Source: Amorphophallus konjac (taxonomy: Eukaryota; Streptophyta; Magnoliopsida; Alismatales; Araceae). From it: a DNA stretch of 64,000 bases. The position numbers and the translations under genes were made by a program. Under the pieces are notes generated by a model. The model saw only the letters and a program-made list of their open reading frames with translations, was not told where the DNA came from and did not search any database. The stretch covers positions 314,569,933 through 314,633,932 of the forward strand of contig CM040123.1 in the NCBI GenBank assembly GCA_022559845.1, written 5' to 3'. Shown here in pieces: positions 1 through 11,971 of the stretch; position 1 is the stretch's first letter, and each line of letters opens with the position of its first letter.

Positions 1-548
1 CAAGCCTCACAGATTTTATTATTTTTCTTAAAAGACATTTCAGGAAGACCTCTTACCATGCTATATTTATTCAACTTATGCTGCACATTATAGCTGGCAT
101 GACCTAGCCTACGATGCCAAAGGCAAGCTAAGTTATCCTTATTAACAGTGAGACACAAATTGGTGTGTGCTGCATCATCTAAATCTACCATATAGATGTT
201 ATTGACTCTTCTACCAGTGAACTTCATAGTTTCATAATTGGGTTCAAAAATATTACATGTAAGTGAGTCAAAAATAACCTTATGGCCTTTATCACATGGC
301 TGACTAATACTAAGCAGATTGTAGGCAAGGCCTTCAACTAATAAAACTTCATCAATACAGTATGAAGAGCACTTACCAACTTTATCTGATCCAATTATTT
401 TTCCTTTGGTATTACCTCCGAAGGTAACATGACCAGCCTCCTTCTCTACCAGCATGCAAAACTTTCCTTTATCCCCAGTCATGTGCCTGGAACATCCCCT
501 GTCAAGATACCACCTGTTGTGATTGGCTGCCAGGCATACCTGCATACA
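1..548 (-). pseudogene. Element A pol, N-terminal part: protease and GAG-pre-integrase
   Basis: An open minus-strand frame runs from about 548 off the left edge, about 180 codons. It begins with the Copia protease signature WYLDxGCSRHMTG (487-528). The catalytic Asp-Ser-Gly reads Asp-Arg-Gly here (LDRGCSRHM), which should impair the protease. Further on is the GAG-pre-integrase motif LWHRRLGHAS (about 79-108). The catalytic integrase core, reverse transcriptase and RNase H would lie left of the window. The frame has no stops, so apart from the Ser-to-Arg change this part is better preserved than the gag. Confidence 0.8.
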
Positions 549-1645
549 GAATCAAGTAGAGAATTTTGGAACCTAAGACTGTTTGAGCCACATACCTAAC
601 GTTAAATCATGCAAACAAGACAAGAACTATTTTGGTATCCACATTTGTTTATATGATTTAACTTGAATTGTGGGTTTATTAGTTTTCAGATCTTCCTGTC
701 TTTTCTTGCCACTTTGATTTTTTATTTTCATTTTCTTTGGTGTGGCATTTTTGTTCTTAATATGGTAAGAATTTTTGTGCCAGTTGTTGGTCCATTGGGC
801 ATTGGAAGAAGTGTGTGCACTGTAGACCCTAGGATGACAAGACATAGGATGGACATGGCTATATGAGTTCTGGTTCCTGAAGGTTCTGAACCCAAGTTGC
901 ACAGATGCAGTCTAGTGGTGAGGTCGATGCACCTGACCAGTATATGAATTATGATCATTCTGCTGCACCGACCTCATATAGAGGATGCCTCGACCTTTCC
1001 TACCAGAAGTGTAATGATAAGAGTTATGGAAAGATGGATAGGTCGGTGCAGTATAGTAGTAGCATCGACCTGAGGTGCCTCTGCTCTGACTTTGGTTTCT
1101 AAAGGATCTGAACCCAGAAGGAATTTGCGTCGGTGCAGGTTGGTTGTTGCATCGACTTTTCTGTTGAGGCTGGGTTACCTTGGTTTTGGGAGTTCCATGG
1201 ACTTTGGATTTAACTTGCATACCCCTAACCTGTCCCTTAGCCTGTGGAGCAGTGGTGTGTGTATTGGATTCTCCTAGCACCTCTATCTTTCCCTTGCCCT
1301 TATCCTTGGCACTAAGATTATTGTTTTTCGTAGATTTTTTATTAAAGTTTTCTTCAAAATTCATTTTTATCAAAGGTTTGGATTTCCCTTTTTCAGCAAC
1401 AAAAGAAATAGTCTTTACATCAAACCTTTTCTTATTTGTTGGGTTAAAACCCAATCCTTCCCTTCTGAAATTTACCTTTGTGCCCAAAATGACATTCAAA
1501 TTTTCAGTTCCCTATGTCATGCCTTCAAGGGAATGTTGTTTATCCTTAATTTCTTTTTCTAAGTTCTCAATTATCTTTTTCAATTCTTTATTCACACCAT
1601 TGGCAGCATCATATTTTTCATTTGCAATTCTGGTTTCTTCCTCAA
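549..1645 (-). pseudogene. Element A gag, C-terminal low-complexity part
   Basis: Minus-strand continuation of the A gag. It is Lys/Asn/Gln-rich with 'FRSFRNQ' and 'FRTFRNQ' repeats around 1080-1110 and 860-900, and it ends near KQMWIPK (627-650), the sort of segment that precedes the protease in Sirevirus-like polyproteins. Stops occur near 912 and 1500 and the frame shifts around 900. Between about 905 and 1160 the DNA carries several copies, in both orientations, of the GGTCGATGCA/TGCACCGACC word that is arrayed in this element's LTR. No function is assignable beyond gag. Confidence 0.6.
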
Positions 1646-2230
1646 ATTTTTACATTCTGATTTTTAATTCATCAAAGGTGTTTTTCAATTGTTCATTTTC
1701 ATACCTCATGTCATTCAAGACATTTATGAAATTATCACATGCAGTAAGAGAATTCTTCAAACTACAGTTTTCTATTTCTAGGCATGAAATTTTATCATTC
1801 AAAGATGTGTCATTCATTAAACAATTTATCTTTCTTTTTAGATGCCTATTCTCTCTACGCACATCATCATATTTATCTAAAATCTCAGCATAAGCCTCTT
1901 CCCACTCACTATGAGTAAAGTCCTCGAAAGGGGAAGTTACCTCTTCATCATCTTCCTTATCTTCTTCTTTGGCCATCAGGCAGAGCTTGTTTTCTTCCTC
2001 GCTATCAGATGTGCTAGTCTGACTGCCTTCATCTTCATCACTCTAGGTGCTCACCATAGTTTTTCCTTTCTTGTTCTTCCACCTGGGGTGTTTCTCCTTC
2101 TGCAGCTCAAGACAGTCAGCCTTTAGATGACCTGCTTTCCTACAATTATAGCAAACAATACCATCAGATTTCTTGGCAGTATCAGACTTGTATTTTGACT
2201 GCTTCTTACCTGGAAATACATTCTTCTAAA
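1646..2230 (-). pseudogene. Element A gag: CCHC zinc knuckle and coiled-coil segment
   Basis: Minus strand. A retroviral-type CCHC knuckle, CYNCRKAGHLKADC, is encoded at about 2110-2155; such knuckles bind RNA in the nucleocapsid. It is followed by a Ser/Asp/Glu-rich acidic stretch and, at 1650-1976, a Glu/Lys-rich heptad-like segment with repeated 'EN' and 'LK' spacing that reads as a coiled coil. This order is characteristic of Sirevirus gags. A TAG near 2042 replaces the Trp expected in 'TWSDED', and the frame shifts near 2230 relative to the upstream gag. Confidence 0.75.
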
Positions 2231-3019
2231 CCCCTTTCCTTCCTTTCTTAGGAACTTCTTAAATTTTCTAATAAACATTTCAAATTCATCTGGGTCTTCG
2301 TCTGAACTAGAGGAACTATGCTCACTTGACGACCCTTTGCTACTAGAAGTTACTTTAAGTGCTAGGGGTTTTTTCTTTTTATCAGACTCGTCGACCCTCT
2401 TGAGATTCAGCTCATATGTCATGAGAGAACCAATGAGTTTGTCTACAGTGGTAGCGGCTAGATTCCTAAACTCTTCCATAACCATGGCCTTGGTGTGCCA
2501 AATAGGTGTCAGGGACCTGAGAAATTTTCTAACAATTTCATACTCACTGTAAACCTTGCCTAGACTTCTTAAGCCATTAGTGAGAACCATCAGTCTGGCA
2601 TACATCTCAGATATAGACTCGTCAGGTTTCATCTTAAAAGCTTCATATTATGAGACTAATATATTAGCTTTGGTCTCTCTAACCTGAGATGTTCCCTCAT
2701 ATATTACCTCCAGCTTGTCCCACATTTCCTTAGCTGTGGAATAGGAGGTAACTCTCGAAAATTCAGTAGGGTGAAGATCACACTGTATAGCATTTACAGC
2801 GCTCCAGTTCAATGTAGACCTACGGATCTGCTCCCTGGTCCAGACTTCCTCATCCTCAGGAAGCTCAAATGGGTCTTTACTAACAACCTTCCAAATATCA
2901 TAATCCTTCGCTCGAAGGAAGACCTGCATACGATTCTTCCTGTAGGCATAATTATTTCCATCAAAGAATGGTGGCTTACTGGTGGAATGACCCTCAGTAG
3001 TTAGACCTCTAGTATCCAT
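2123..3019 (-). pseudogene. Element A gag N-terminal region (DUF4219/UBN2-like)
   Basis: Minus strand, ATG at 3019, 45 bases after the primer site. The N-terminus resembles DUF4219 ('KPPFFDGNNYAYRKNRMQ') and is followed by UBN2-type gag motifs ('WDKLEVIYEGT', 'MKPDESISEMYARL', 'LGKVYSEYEIVRKFLRSL'). The frame is interrupted at about 2645 by a TAA lying where a Gln codon is likely (C-to-T), then continues in the same frame to about 2230, where it shifts. In the family this protein forms the capsid-like particle. The stop and frameshift make this copy a pseudogene. Confidence 0.85.
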
Positions 3020-3062
3020 TTCAACTAATCTCTCTGGGATGTTAAGCCCTTAGGAAGAGTTA

Positions 3063-3075
3063 GGCTCTGAGACCA
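3063..3075 (-). other. Element A primer-binding site
   Basis: Minus strand reads TGGTCTCAGAGCC, one change from the plant initiator-tRNA-Met primer site TGGTATCAGAGC. It starts two bases after the LTR end (...CACATCA), the same spacing as in element C. Confidence 0.8.
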
Positions 3076-4149
3076 CGTGATGTGTGAAAGGATGAACAAG
3101 TGATCTAGAGGGGGGATGAATAGATCTACCCCAAATTAAGGATTCTACATTAGTTAAAAAATAGTGCGAATTTAAATGTACTTTTGTGAGACAAAACACC
3201 AAAAGCAATCAGGATTATCAACAGAAGAATCTGATATGAAATAGCTGTTAATCACTGTGAACATTAAAGAAAATCAATCAACTCAGTATAGTACTAGGCT
3301 GAGGGTTGATTAGAAAATCTCCTCACGCAAAGGTCAGTTTTCCAGATAGAAGTAATATATCCTTCTGACTGAGCCAATTTTATATACCACTGAGTGATTG
3401 TTCGCAATACATGTATGAAATGAAGAGACAACAAATAAGTCAGATGCCAATCAAATTAAGCAGATGCGGAGATGAATTAGTGCAGACAATTTGATTGAAA
3501 ACTTAAGCAACAATTGATTATCTCAGAGGAATCAAAGTCTCGCAGTAGATGATCCTAAGCATTCATCTAATCATAGTAAAGATAATCAATCATACAGAGG
3601 ACAGATCAATTTTTAAGGTGGTTCGATATCGAGCTCAAGACATACTCAACTGAGTAAGGATTCCGCTGCCAAACAGCTTGAACACTGCTGATCCACAGCT
3701 TCGGGGATAGAATCCCTAAAACCGATGATACACAGCTTTAGAGAACACATCCCAGACCGCTAAGCCTCACAGCTTGCTTATCGAGGATCACACCTCACAG
3801 CTAACTCATAGTTTGCTGTTGATACACAGCTTATGAACAGTTTCAAAAGTAAACAGAAAAGATTCAAAGAAATAAAGATGCCGGAAAAATAATGTAGCTC
3901 GCTATGGAGCAATTTTGACTCTAGATTTGATCCAGGAGTCAAGACAGCAGCTCTACCTCTCAATCTCACTTCTCACTCAAACAACTTCACAAACTTACGA
4001 TACTCTGTTTCTTTTCATTCTTAGCAGCATGCTCTATCTCTCTCGATCACGTCTCTGACTTTTCTCTCTTGAACTCTAGCTGTTCCAGCTCTCTTTTGCT
4101 CTTCTCTAGTTCTTCTCTCTGATTCCTCATACTTTGAATTTTAGTGCTG

Positions 4150-4168
4150 GATCCCTATTTATATTGGA
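4150..4168 (-). promoter_or_regulatory. Putative TATA box of element A LTR
   Basis: Minus strand reads CCAATATAAATAGGGAT, a good plant TATA context, in the middle of the LTR just downstream of the 11-mer array. It is a likely U3/R boundary promoter. Confidence 0.6.
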
Positions 4169-4589
4169 GAGCGTGAATCCGTGGTCCCACAAGCTTTTCA
4201 TATTTTTGGGCGCGTGGAAGACACACTCCCGCCCAAAAAGTTTTATCCAGAAAGCGCACTTCGAGAGGCCACGTGTCAGAGGTAGAAAATGTGATGATCC
4301 ACGTGGCAAGATATTAGTTCAACTTCCCGCCTTGGATCACGTGCCTTTAATCAGGTTCACTTTAAGTTCCATGTGAGATTAATGCAGACTACCTTTATGC
4401 CACCCAGGTGTTCAATCATGAATCTGGGTTGGTTCTTCCTTTCTGTCAAAACAAAATCAAAGATTTATGAGATTCATGAAGCATGTAATAATTTTTAGTA
4501 AATGCAGTTTCAGATGCTTCATGAGTTCAGGCGATTCATATAAGTGTATGCACAAAATTCTTCAAGAGCATCGATTCGTAAATGAGATA

Positions 4590-5368
4590 CATCAGACTAT
4601 ATAGCTAACATATACAGTAGGTCAGAATCAGAAGCATCAACCTTAGTGTTATACAGGTAGACCTTAATTGCAAGACACACTGACTCTGTAATGAAAATGC
4701 ATCGACCTGTCTTTGTAGTGAATACACAAGGTGCATCGCCCTTGAGAGAGATGACTTACTAGCATCGACCCTTCTATAACATGCATTGACCTGTGCTGCA
4801 GTCACTAGCTCACTAGCATCAACCTTTCCATGACATGCATTGATCTATGATGCAATCACTAACTCACTAGCATCGACCTTTGCTGCAGTCGCTAGCTCAA
4901 TAGCATCGACCTTTATATGACATGCATCGACCTATGCTACAATCGCTAACTCACTAGCATCGACCTTTGCTGCAGTCGCTAGCTCACTAGCATCGACCTT
5001 TGCTACTGTTGCAAGCTCACTAGCATCGACCTATCTATGACATGCATCGACTTGTCTCTAGAATCCAAATATGCACAGACCTACATATGCACCGACCTAC
5101 ATATGGAATGATTATATGCACTGACCAGATAGACTATAAAGTGAATGTGCACCGACCTTCAGGACTTATATGAAAATGTGCATCGACCTTATGTTCAACG
5201 CGGTACAAGGATGCATCGACCTATCAGTACTGAAATGAATGTATGCACTGACTTGATAGACTATTATAGTGAATATGCACCGACATTAAAGACTTATATG
5301 CAAATGTGCATTGACCTTTATATGCAACAATATGCAAGTGTGCACCGACCTTTCAATGCAACCATATG
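4590..5368 (-). repeat. Array of the degenerate 11-mer AGGTCGATGCA in element A U3
   Basis: By eye about 25 copies of TGCATCGACCT and close variants (TGCACCGACCT, AGCATCGACCT, TGCATTGACCT) on the plus strand, i.e. AGGTCGATGCA in element orientation. Spacers are irregular, about 15-35 bp. Some copies sit in longer tandem units containing GCTGCAGTCGCTAGCTCACTA (e.g. 4860-5030). One further copy lies across the G insertion at about 54438. All copies point the same way. Confidence 0.85.
5364..5368. repeat. Left TSD of element G (ATATG)
   Basis: Perfect 5-bp match to 54429-54433. It defines G as a single insertion event within A's LTR. Confidence 0.9.
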
Positions 5369-8019
5369 TGTGAGACCCGTTCTTTAACGGATCTTTAACG
5401 ATATTAAAATGTATTTATTCCATGAATTTTGGCTATTTTTATGTGATTTATGGGCTTTTTGTAGCATTTAATCTAATTAGATTAAATAGTTTTAAGAAAT
5501 TAATGGGCATTTATACAATTTCACTTAATTAGGAGTTTAGAGTGTAAAAGAGGGTTAAAAATTAAAAAAAATAATATTCTAATCATTTTTAACCCTCTCG
5601 ATCTCCCCTCTCTCTCTCTCTTTATTCTCTCTTTCTTCCACTCTTTTCACCCGAAGGGGGGTGAACCCGCGACACCACAGGCAGCCGCACGAAGACGGCC
5701 ACCCCCCTCTCCTCCTTCCATCTTCGCAGTGCTCGGCGGAGGACGGCGGTGGCGACCCAAGGCCGGAGGTGGCGGCGCCGCGACCCCCCTCCTTCACCCA
5801 CGGCACCGCGAACGGCGCGACCCCTCCTCTTCCCCTTTCCCTCTTCGCGGCAGTGGCGACCCGGGGTTGCGGTAGAGTACTCCGACGGCCTCGCCGGCGA
5901 GCTGTGGAGGTGGAGAACGTGGCGGCACCCTCGATGAAGCCAAACCCCGGCGCGGAGGCGCGGTTCCACGGCGACATCGGTGGCTCTCTCCCTCCCCTTC
6001 TCACGGCGGGATCGGCTTCCTCGGCTTAGATCTGGGGGGGACGGCCTTCTAGCCTCGTTTGGAGCGACGAGGAACGCCGTGGCATCAACCCGAGACAATC
6101 CGTGAAGTGGAAAGACGGCCGGGAAAGGCGGACCGCGGCGCGTCCCTCGGCTTGCATGCGGTCCGAAAGGAGCTTTCAGCACGATTGAGGTAGGGGGATC
6201 GATGCCCTATCCCATTAGATCATTTCTAAATAGCTTGCCCATCGTCTTTATGTCTTCAAAGCATGCCCATCGTCTTCATGCTTTAAAAGCATGCCCATCG
6301 TCTTTATGTTTTTGGAGCATGCCCATCGTTACTGAGTTCATAGACGATAAATTGTTGTATATTATGATGGTGGAATGGTAGGGAACAGGTTAAATATTAT
6401 AATTCTCGTCGATTTAAGTCGACCGGGAAGGGATCCGGTTATGATTCCCATGGATCCGGTTCTCCGGTAAGAACCACGTTTAATTTATTATAGATTTTAT
6501 AACGGTCCGCCATAAACCATTTGTTGACCCGAGCGGCTGACGATTAGACCGCGTAACTAATTTAAATTTGAATGGCGGTAGAAATTTCATAGCTAGTCCG
6601 TTTAGCAACACGTAGCGGTTCGTCGTTCGACCGCCTAAGGCTATAACGGCTCTAATTTAACCGCTTGTTCTGCGAATTATGCGTGTTTGTTTAATTATGC
6701 ACTTAATATTGCATCCTCGTCATGTGTAAGTTATTTTATAGATTGGGGCGATTTTCATTCAACCGCCATTTCTCGCAGCATTTTAATTCAATCAAGTTTA
6801 CTTAATTATGTGTTCTGCACTGCATAATTGCCATTTTAGCATATTCAACTATTTATACATTGAATTATTGAATAATGGCCATCTTAGCATATTCTGTTAA
6901 TTATACCTTGAATCTTGCATATTTGCCATGTTTAATTGTTATCATAAATTATGGCATATTTTTAGATCCCAATAGAATTAGATTCTCTTTCCTAGTGATG
7001 GAACCACCAGTCGTAGCCCAACGACTTTTAGTGTTGATCCCACCCGGGAGAGGTGGCGGGGTATCCCAGTTTACGGTTTTTATGATAGTTTCCGTGGGCC
7101 CCTGCTTTATAGGAGCGTCTTACTGGGGGGGAAACTAGCTAGAGGCCTAGCTCTAGGCACGAGCCAGTGTGTGCACACGTGGTCAGAGGCTTGGATTGAC
7201 ATTGACGAGTGTTACTCTGACTAGTTACTTGCTTCTGGTACTATTACGCGTCTCGCTTGTCCTGATCAGACTTGCGTAGATGCTTGAGACGCAGTGTAAG
7301 CCGTCAGTGGACGCATCTGGTTTCTTCTTCTGGTGGATCTCCTCTCCTTCTCACTCTTGTCACTTGGAAGTGATTGAGTTGTTATTCTATTGGTAGATTT
7401 TGAGTACTTGCATTTGAATTACAATTGACATATTAGTTAGCTGTTTTATAAGCTGCTTAGTTAGTTTTACAGCTTTATTAAATTGTCATTTATTTACGCC
7501 AATGCATGCTTTACTGCTTTCCTTTAGTTAGTTGCGAGTTAGGGATCGTTGTGAACCCTACTGAGTCTCTGTTGTGAGACTCACCCCTTCCTTTTCCAGG
7601 TGAGGCGGAGCAACCTGCTGCAGGATTCTCTCGTACTTTTGGCGAAAAGTCTTAGAGCCAGCAGTGGTCTGTCAGTGGTCGGTTAGTAGTCAGTCTATCT
7701 TTTTGTCCTTTTGGCTGGGGTATGTCCCATGTAGTTCTTTATTTTGACCATTGTACAGTGTGGGACTTGTGATATATGGATCTGGACTACTTGTAAAAAT
7801 TTATCACTCTGATATATATAAATTGCTTCCGTTTAAAGTTCAAATGAATGCTTTAATTAATATTGCGCGTGTAATTTCTATTCATTATGCATCCCCTCGA
7901 CAAACACTTACTAACCCTTACGTGGCCTCATCAGCCTCTTGGGTGGCATCCCCGAGTGCTAGGTATCGGTAAATTGATGATATCGGTTTATCGGTATCTG
8001 GATCTCCTAGGTCGTCACA
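5369..8019 (+). repeat. Element G LTR1
   Basis: 2651 bp, TGTGAGACCC...GGTCGTCACA. It contains an AT-rich start, a CT-rich then strongly GC/CpG-rich segment (about 5590-6180), a fourfold ~30-bp repeat at 6229-6330, and a 3' part ending next to the primer site. LTR3 without B2 is 2650 bp. Confidence 0.9.
6229..6330 (+). repeat. Fourfold ~30-bp tandem repeat in G LTR1
   Basis: Four units of roughly GCATGCCCATCGTCTTTATG with T/A-rich linkers. The same array recurs in LTR2 (about 10395-10495) and LTR3 (about 52660-52755). Confidence 0.8.
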
Positions 8020-8021
8020 AT

Positions 8022-8033
8022 TGGTATCAAAGC
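8022..8033 (+). other. Primer-binding site, G internal copy 1
   Basis: TGGTATCAAAGC, one change from the initiator-Met site TGGTATCAGAGC, just after the LTR1 end TCACA. Confidence 0.85.
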
Positions 8034-8171
8034 AGTGTTGAGGATTTGTATGAGGAATTGAAATTGCATTACTCTAGAACAAGTCCATGTTAGTCTACTA
8101 CTACTGGCTTAGGATGTTTTTCATGATTATTGATGGATTTTCTGTTATTACATGTTTTCTTCTAGATTAAA

Positions 8172-9485
8172 ATGCCGCCTCGTAGAAGGGCACGTGTCCC
8201 GAGGGAAGGAAGTGGTACTTCTCCTCCGGCTAATGTGCCAGCTCCAATTCAAGCTGATCCTGCTCCTCAAGCTGATTTTCCTCCAGGTGGTCATGGCAGA
8301 GCTTTGAAAGAATTTTTGCTATTCCACCCACCGACTTATGAAGGACAAGTGGATTCCGATGTAGCCAGAGCGTGGCTTGATGCAACCGAGCGTGTATTCG
8401 ATTCCATGGAGTGCATGGAGGATGAAAAAGTTATGCTGGCTACATTTCAACTTTAAGGAGCAGCACTCACGTGGTGGACCACGGAGTGGGAGGTCTCTTT
8501 TAGATCCCGTCCTCTTCGTCAGATCACGTGGATGGAGTTTGTCACAGCCTTTGAGCGCGCTTACAGTACAGCTTACCTCAGAATGGATAAGATGCACCAA
8601 TTTATGGAACTAGCTCAAGGCGACATGACTGTGCTGGAATATCGAAAAAAGTTCATGGAATTGGGTCAGTATGCGCCTCATATTCTTGCTGATGAAAGTC
8701 TAAAGACCGAGAAATTTCTCCGTGGGTTGAAAGCGGAATTAAGGCAGCCTCTGATTGCAACCCGAGTAGCAGAGATGGATGTAGCTTATTAGGCAGCTGC
8801 GGGTTTAGAGCTTGATATGGCAAGATCCCGAGGGCGTCTTCCAGTTGCCTCAGTCCAGTCGAATATGCAGCATCAACAGTTCAGTCAGCTGTTTGTGGCA
8901 AGAGTTCTATCTGTTGTACCTACTGCTAGTGGCATTTCTTCTTCCAAACCCAAGATCAAGAAGTCTAAGAAGCAGTATGACAAGCAAGCATCTTATGATC
9001 CCGAGCAGTAGCAATCAGCACCTTCTTTCCAGCGCCAGGGATCAATGACTAGTCAACCGAGACCGTGTCCAAGGTGTGGTGGTTATCATCTGGGAAAGTC
9101 GTGTTCGATGCCAGTGATTTGTTTCCGTTGTGATCAACTGGGGCAAGTGGTTCAAGATTGTCCTCTGAGGCCGCAACCGATGCAGTTTTCTCAGTTTTCT
9201 CAACCATAGCTGTTTCAGTTCAGACCTCCTCCACCACCTCAACCTCAGCAATATTATCTGCAAGCTTCAGTCTCTTCTTCCCAGCAATCTACCGCAGCGG
9301 GCACAAAGCAAAAAGGGAAGGTTTCTCACATTACTCATGCTGAAGCTGTGGCCTCTCATCTCGTGAAAGATACGGTTATGATTTATGGCCATGCAGCTCA
9401 TGTTTTGTTTGAATCATGTGTTTCCCATTCATTTCTTTCTGAAGACTATGATTTCTCTCAGTTCTCTCCTTGTTCTTCCTTTTAA
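8172..9485 (+). pseudogene. G internal copy 1: Gypsy gag with protease stub
   Basis: A single frame of 438 codons from ATG 8172 to TAA 9483-9485, broken by four in-frame stops (about 8454, 8790, 9009, 9207). The N-terminus is MPPRRRARVPREG, followed by a Retrotrans_gag-type core ('RAWLDATERVF', 'WWTTEWEV', 'FVTAFERAY', 'KFLRGLKAELRQPL'). A zinc-binding tail has CPRCGGYHLGKSC and CFRCDQLGQVVQDC, where the knuckle His is Gln. The frame ends in a retropepsin-like start in which the expected D-S-G reads E-S-C (FESCVSHSFLSED). The stops fall on Gln codons in copy 2, so C-to-T decay explains them. No reverse transcriptase or integrase follows. Confidence 0.85.
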
Positions 9486-9521
9486 ATTTTGAGGATGAAA
9501 TTTTTATTAGGAGGGAGGGAT
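9486..9521 (+). other. Polypurine tract before G LTR2
   Basis: A purine-rich stretch (AGGAGGGAGGGA) directly before the LTR2 start. The counterpart before LTR3 is AGGAGAGAGGGA at about 41893-41904. Confidence 0.7.
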
Positions 9522-11971
9522 TATGAGACTTGTTCTATAACGGATCTTTACCTATATTAAAATGTATTTATTCCATGAATTTTGGCTATTTTTATGAGAT
9601 TTATGGGCTTTTTCTAGCATTTAATCTAATTAGATTAAAGAGTTTTAAGAAATTAATGGGCATTTATACAATTTCGCTTAATTGGGGGTTTATAGTGTAA
9701 AAGAGGGATAAAAATTAAAAAAAATAGTCTAATCATTTTTTTAACCCTCTCGATCTCCCCTCTCTCTCTCTCGTTATTCTCTCTTTCTTCCCCTCTTTTC
9801 ACCCGAAGGGGGGCGAACCCGCGGGCGAACCCGCGACACCGCAGGCGGCCATGCGAAGATGGCCATCCCCCCTCCTCCTTTCTTCTTCGCAGCGCTCGGT
9901 GGAGGACGGCGGCAGCGAACCAAGGCCGGCGGCGACGGCGCAGCGACCCCCCTCCTTCACCCGCGGCACCGCGAACGGCGCCACTCCTCCTCTTCCCCTT
10001 TCCCTCTTCGCGGCGGTGGCGACTCGGGGTTGCGGTAGAGGACTCCGGTGGCCTCGCCGGTGAGCTGCAGAGGTGGAGACCGCGGCGGCACCCTTGACGA
10101 AGCCAAACCCCAGTGCGGAGGCGCGGTTCCACGCCGACAACGACATATCTCTCCCTCCCCTTCTCACGGCGTGATCGGCTTCCTCGGCTTAGATCCGGGG
10201 GGACGGCCTTCTAGTCTCATTTGGAGCGACGAGGAATGTCGTGGCATCAACCCGGGATGATCCGTGAAGTGGAAAGACGTCCAGGAAAGGCGGACCGTGG
10301 CGCGTCGCTCGGCTTGCATGCGGTCGGAAAGGAGCTTTCGGCATGATTGAGGTAGGGGGATCGATGCCCTAGCCCATTAGATCATTTGTAAACGGCATGC
10401 CCATCATCTTTATGTCTTCAAAGCATGCCCATCGTCTTTATGTTTTAAAAGCATGCCCATCATCTTTATGTTTTTAGAGCATGCCCATTGTTGCTAAGTT
10501 CATAGATGATAAATTATTGTATATTATGATGGTGGAATAGCAGGGAACATGTTAAATATTATAATTCCCGTCGATTTAAGTCGACCGGGAAGGGATCCGG
10601 TTATGATTCCCATGGATCCGGTTCTCCGGTAAGAACAACTTTTAAATTATTTTAGATTTTATAACGGTCCGCCATAAACCGTTTGTTGACCCGAGCGGCT
10701 GATGATTAGACCGCGTAAATAATTTAAATTTGAATGGCGGTAAAAATTTCACGGCTAGTCCGTTTAGCAACACGTAGCGGTTCCTCGTTCGACCGTCGAA
10801 GGCTATAAGGGCTCTAATTTAATCACTTGTTTTGCGAATTATGTGTGTTTGTTTAATTCTGCACTTAATATTGCATCCTCGTCATGTGTAAGTTTTTTTA
10901 TAGATTGCGGCGGTTTTCATTCAACCGCCATTTCTCGCAGCATTGTAATTCAATCAAGTTTAATTAATTATGCGTTCTGCACTACATAATTGCCATTTTA
11001 GCATATTCAACTATTTATGCATTGAACGATTGAATAATGGCCATCTTAGCATATTTAGTTAATTATGCTTTGAATCTTGCATATTTGTCATGTTTAATTG
11101 TTACCATAAATTATGGCATGTTTTTAGATCCCAATAGAATTAGATTCTCTTTCCTAATGATGGAACCACCAGTCATAGCCCGATGACTTTTAATGTTGAT
11201 CCCACCCGGGAGAGGTAGCGGGGTATCCCAGTTTACGATTTTTAAGCTAGTTTCCGTGGGCCCCTGCTTTACAGTAGCGTCCTACTGGGGGGGAAACTAG
11301 CTAGAGGCCTGGCTCTAGGCACGAGCCAGTGTGTGCACACGTGGTTAGAGGCTTGGACTGACATTGATGAGTGTTACTCTGATTAGTTACTTGCTTCTGG
11401 TACTGTTACGCGTCTCGCTTGTCATGATCAGACTTGCGTAGATGCTTGAGACGCAGTGTAAGCCGTCAGTGGATGCATCTGGTTTCTTCTTCTCGTGGAT
11501 CTCCTCTCCTTCTCACTCTTGTCACTGGGAAGTGATTGAGTTGTTATTCTATTGGTAGATTTCGAGTACTCGCATTTGAATTACAATTGGCATATTAGTT
11601 AGCTGTTTCATAAACTGCTTAGTTTGTTTTACAGCTTTATTAAAATGTCATTTATTTACACCATTGCATGCTTTACTGCTTTCCTTTAGTTAGTTGCGAG
11701 TTAGGGATACTTGTGAACCCTACTGAGTCTCTGTTGTGAGACTCACCCCTTCCTTTTCCAGGTGAGGTGGAGCAACCGGCTGCAGGATTCTCTCGTGCTT
11801 TTGGCGAAAAGTCTTAGAGCCAGCAGTGGTCTATCAGTGGTCGGTTAGTAGTCAGTCTATCTTTTTGTCCTTTTGGCCGGGGTATGTCCCGTGTAGTTCT
11901 TTATTTTGACCATTGTATAGTGTGGGACTTGTGATATATGGATCTGGACTACTTGTATAAATTTACCACTA

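Larger units (their letters stand above)
3078..5368 (-). repeat. Element A 5' LTR, main part
   Basis: On the plus strand it begins TGATGTGTG (the LTR's 3' end) and runs to the G insertion at 5369. The rest is 54434-54578, giving about 2436 bp in total. In element orientation it has a U3 with an 11-mer array (4590-5368), a TATA box (about 4150-4165), and a downstream segment at 3600-3850 with several AAGCTGTG words and a GAACCACCTTAAAAAT motif shared with element C. Confidence 0.8.

Noticed and set aside
5579..6182. Arg/Gly/Pro-rich ORFs on both strands in the GC-rich part of G's LTRs (also 9653-10260, 51990-52478).
   Set aside because: Frames and lengths differ among the three LTR copies and the region is CpG-rich leader-like DNA; no domain is recognisable.
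8022..8033. TGGTATCAGAGC-like sequences might suggest tRNA genes.
   Set aside because: They are 12-base primer sites complementary to a tRNA 3' end; no cloverleaf is present around any of them.
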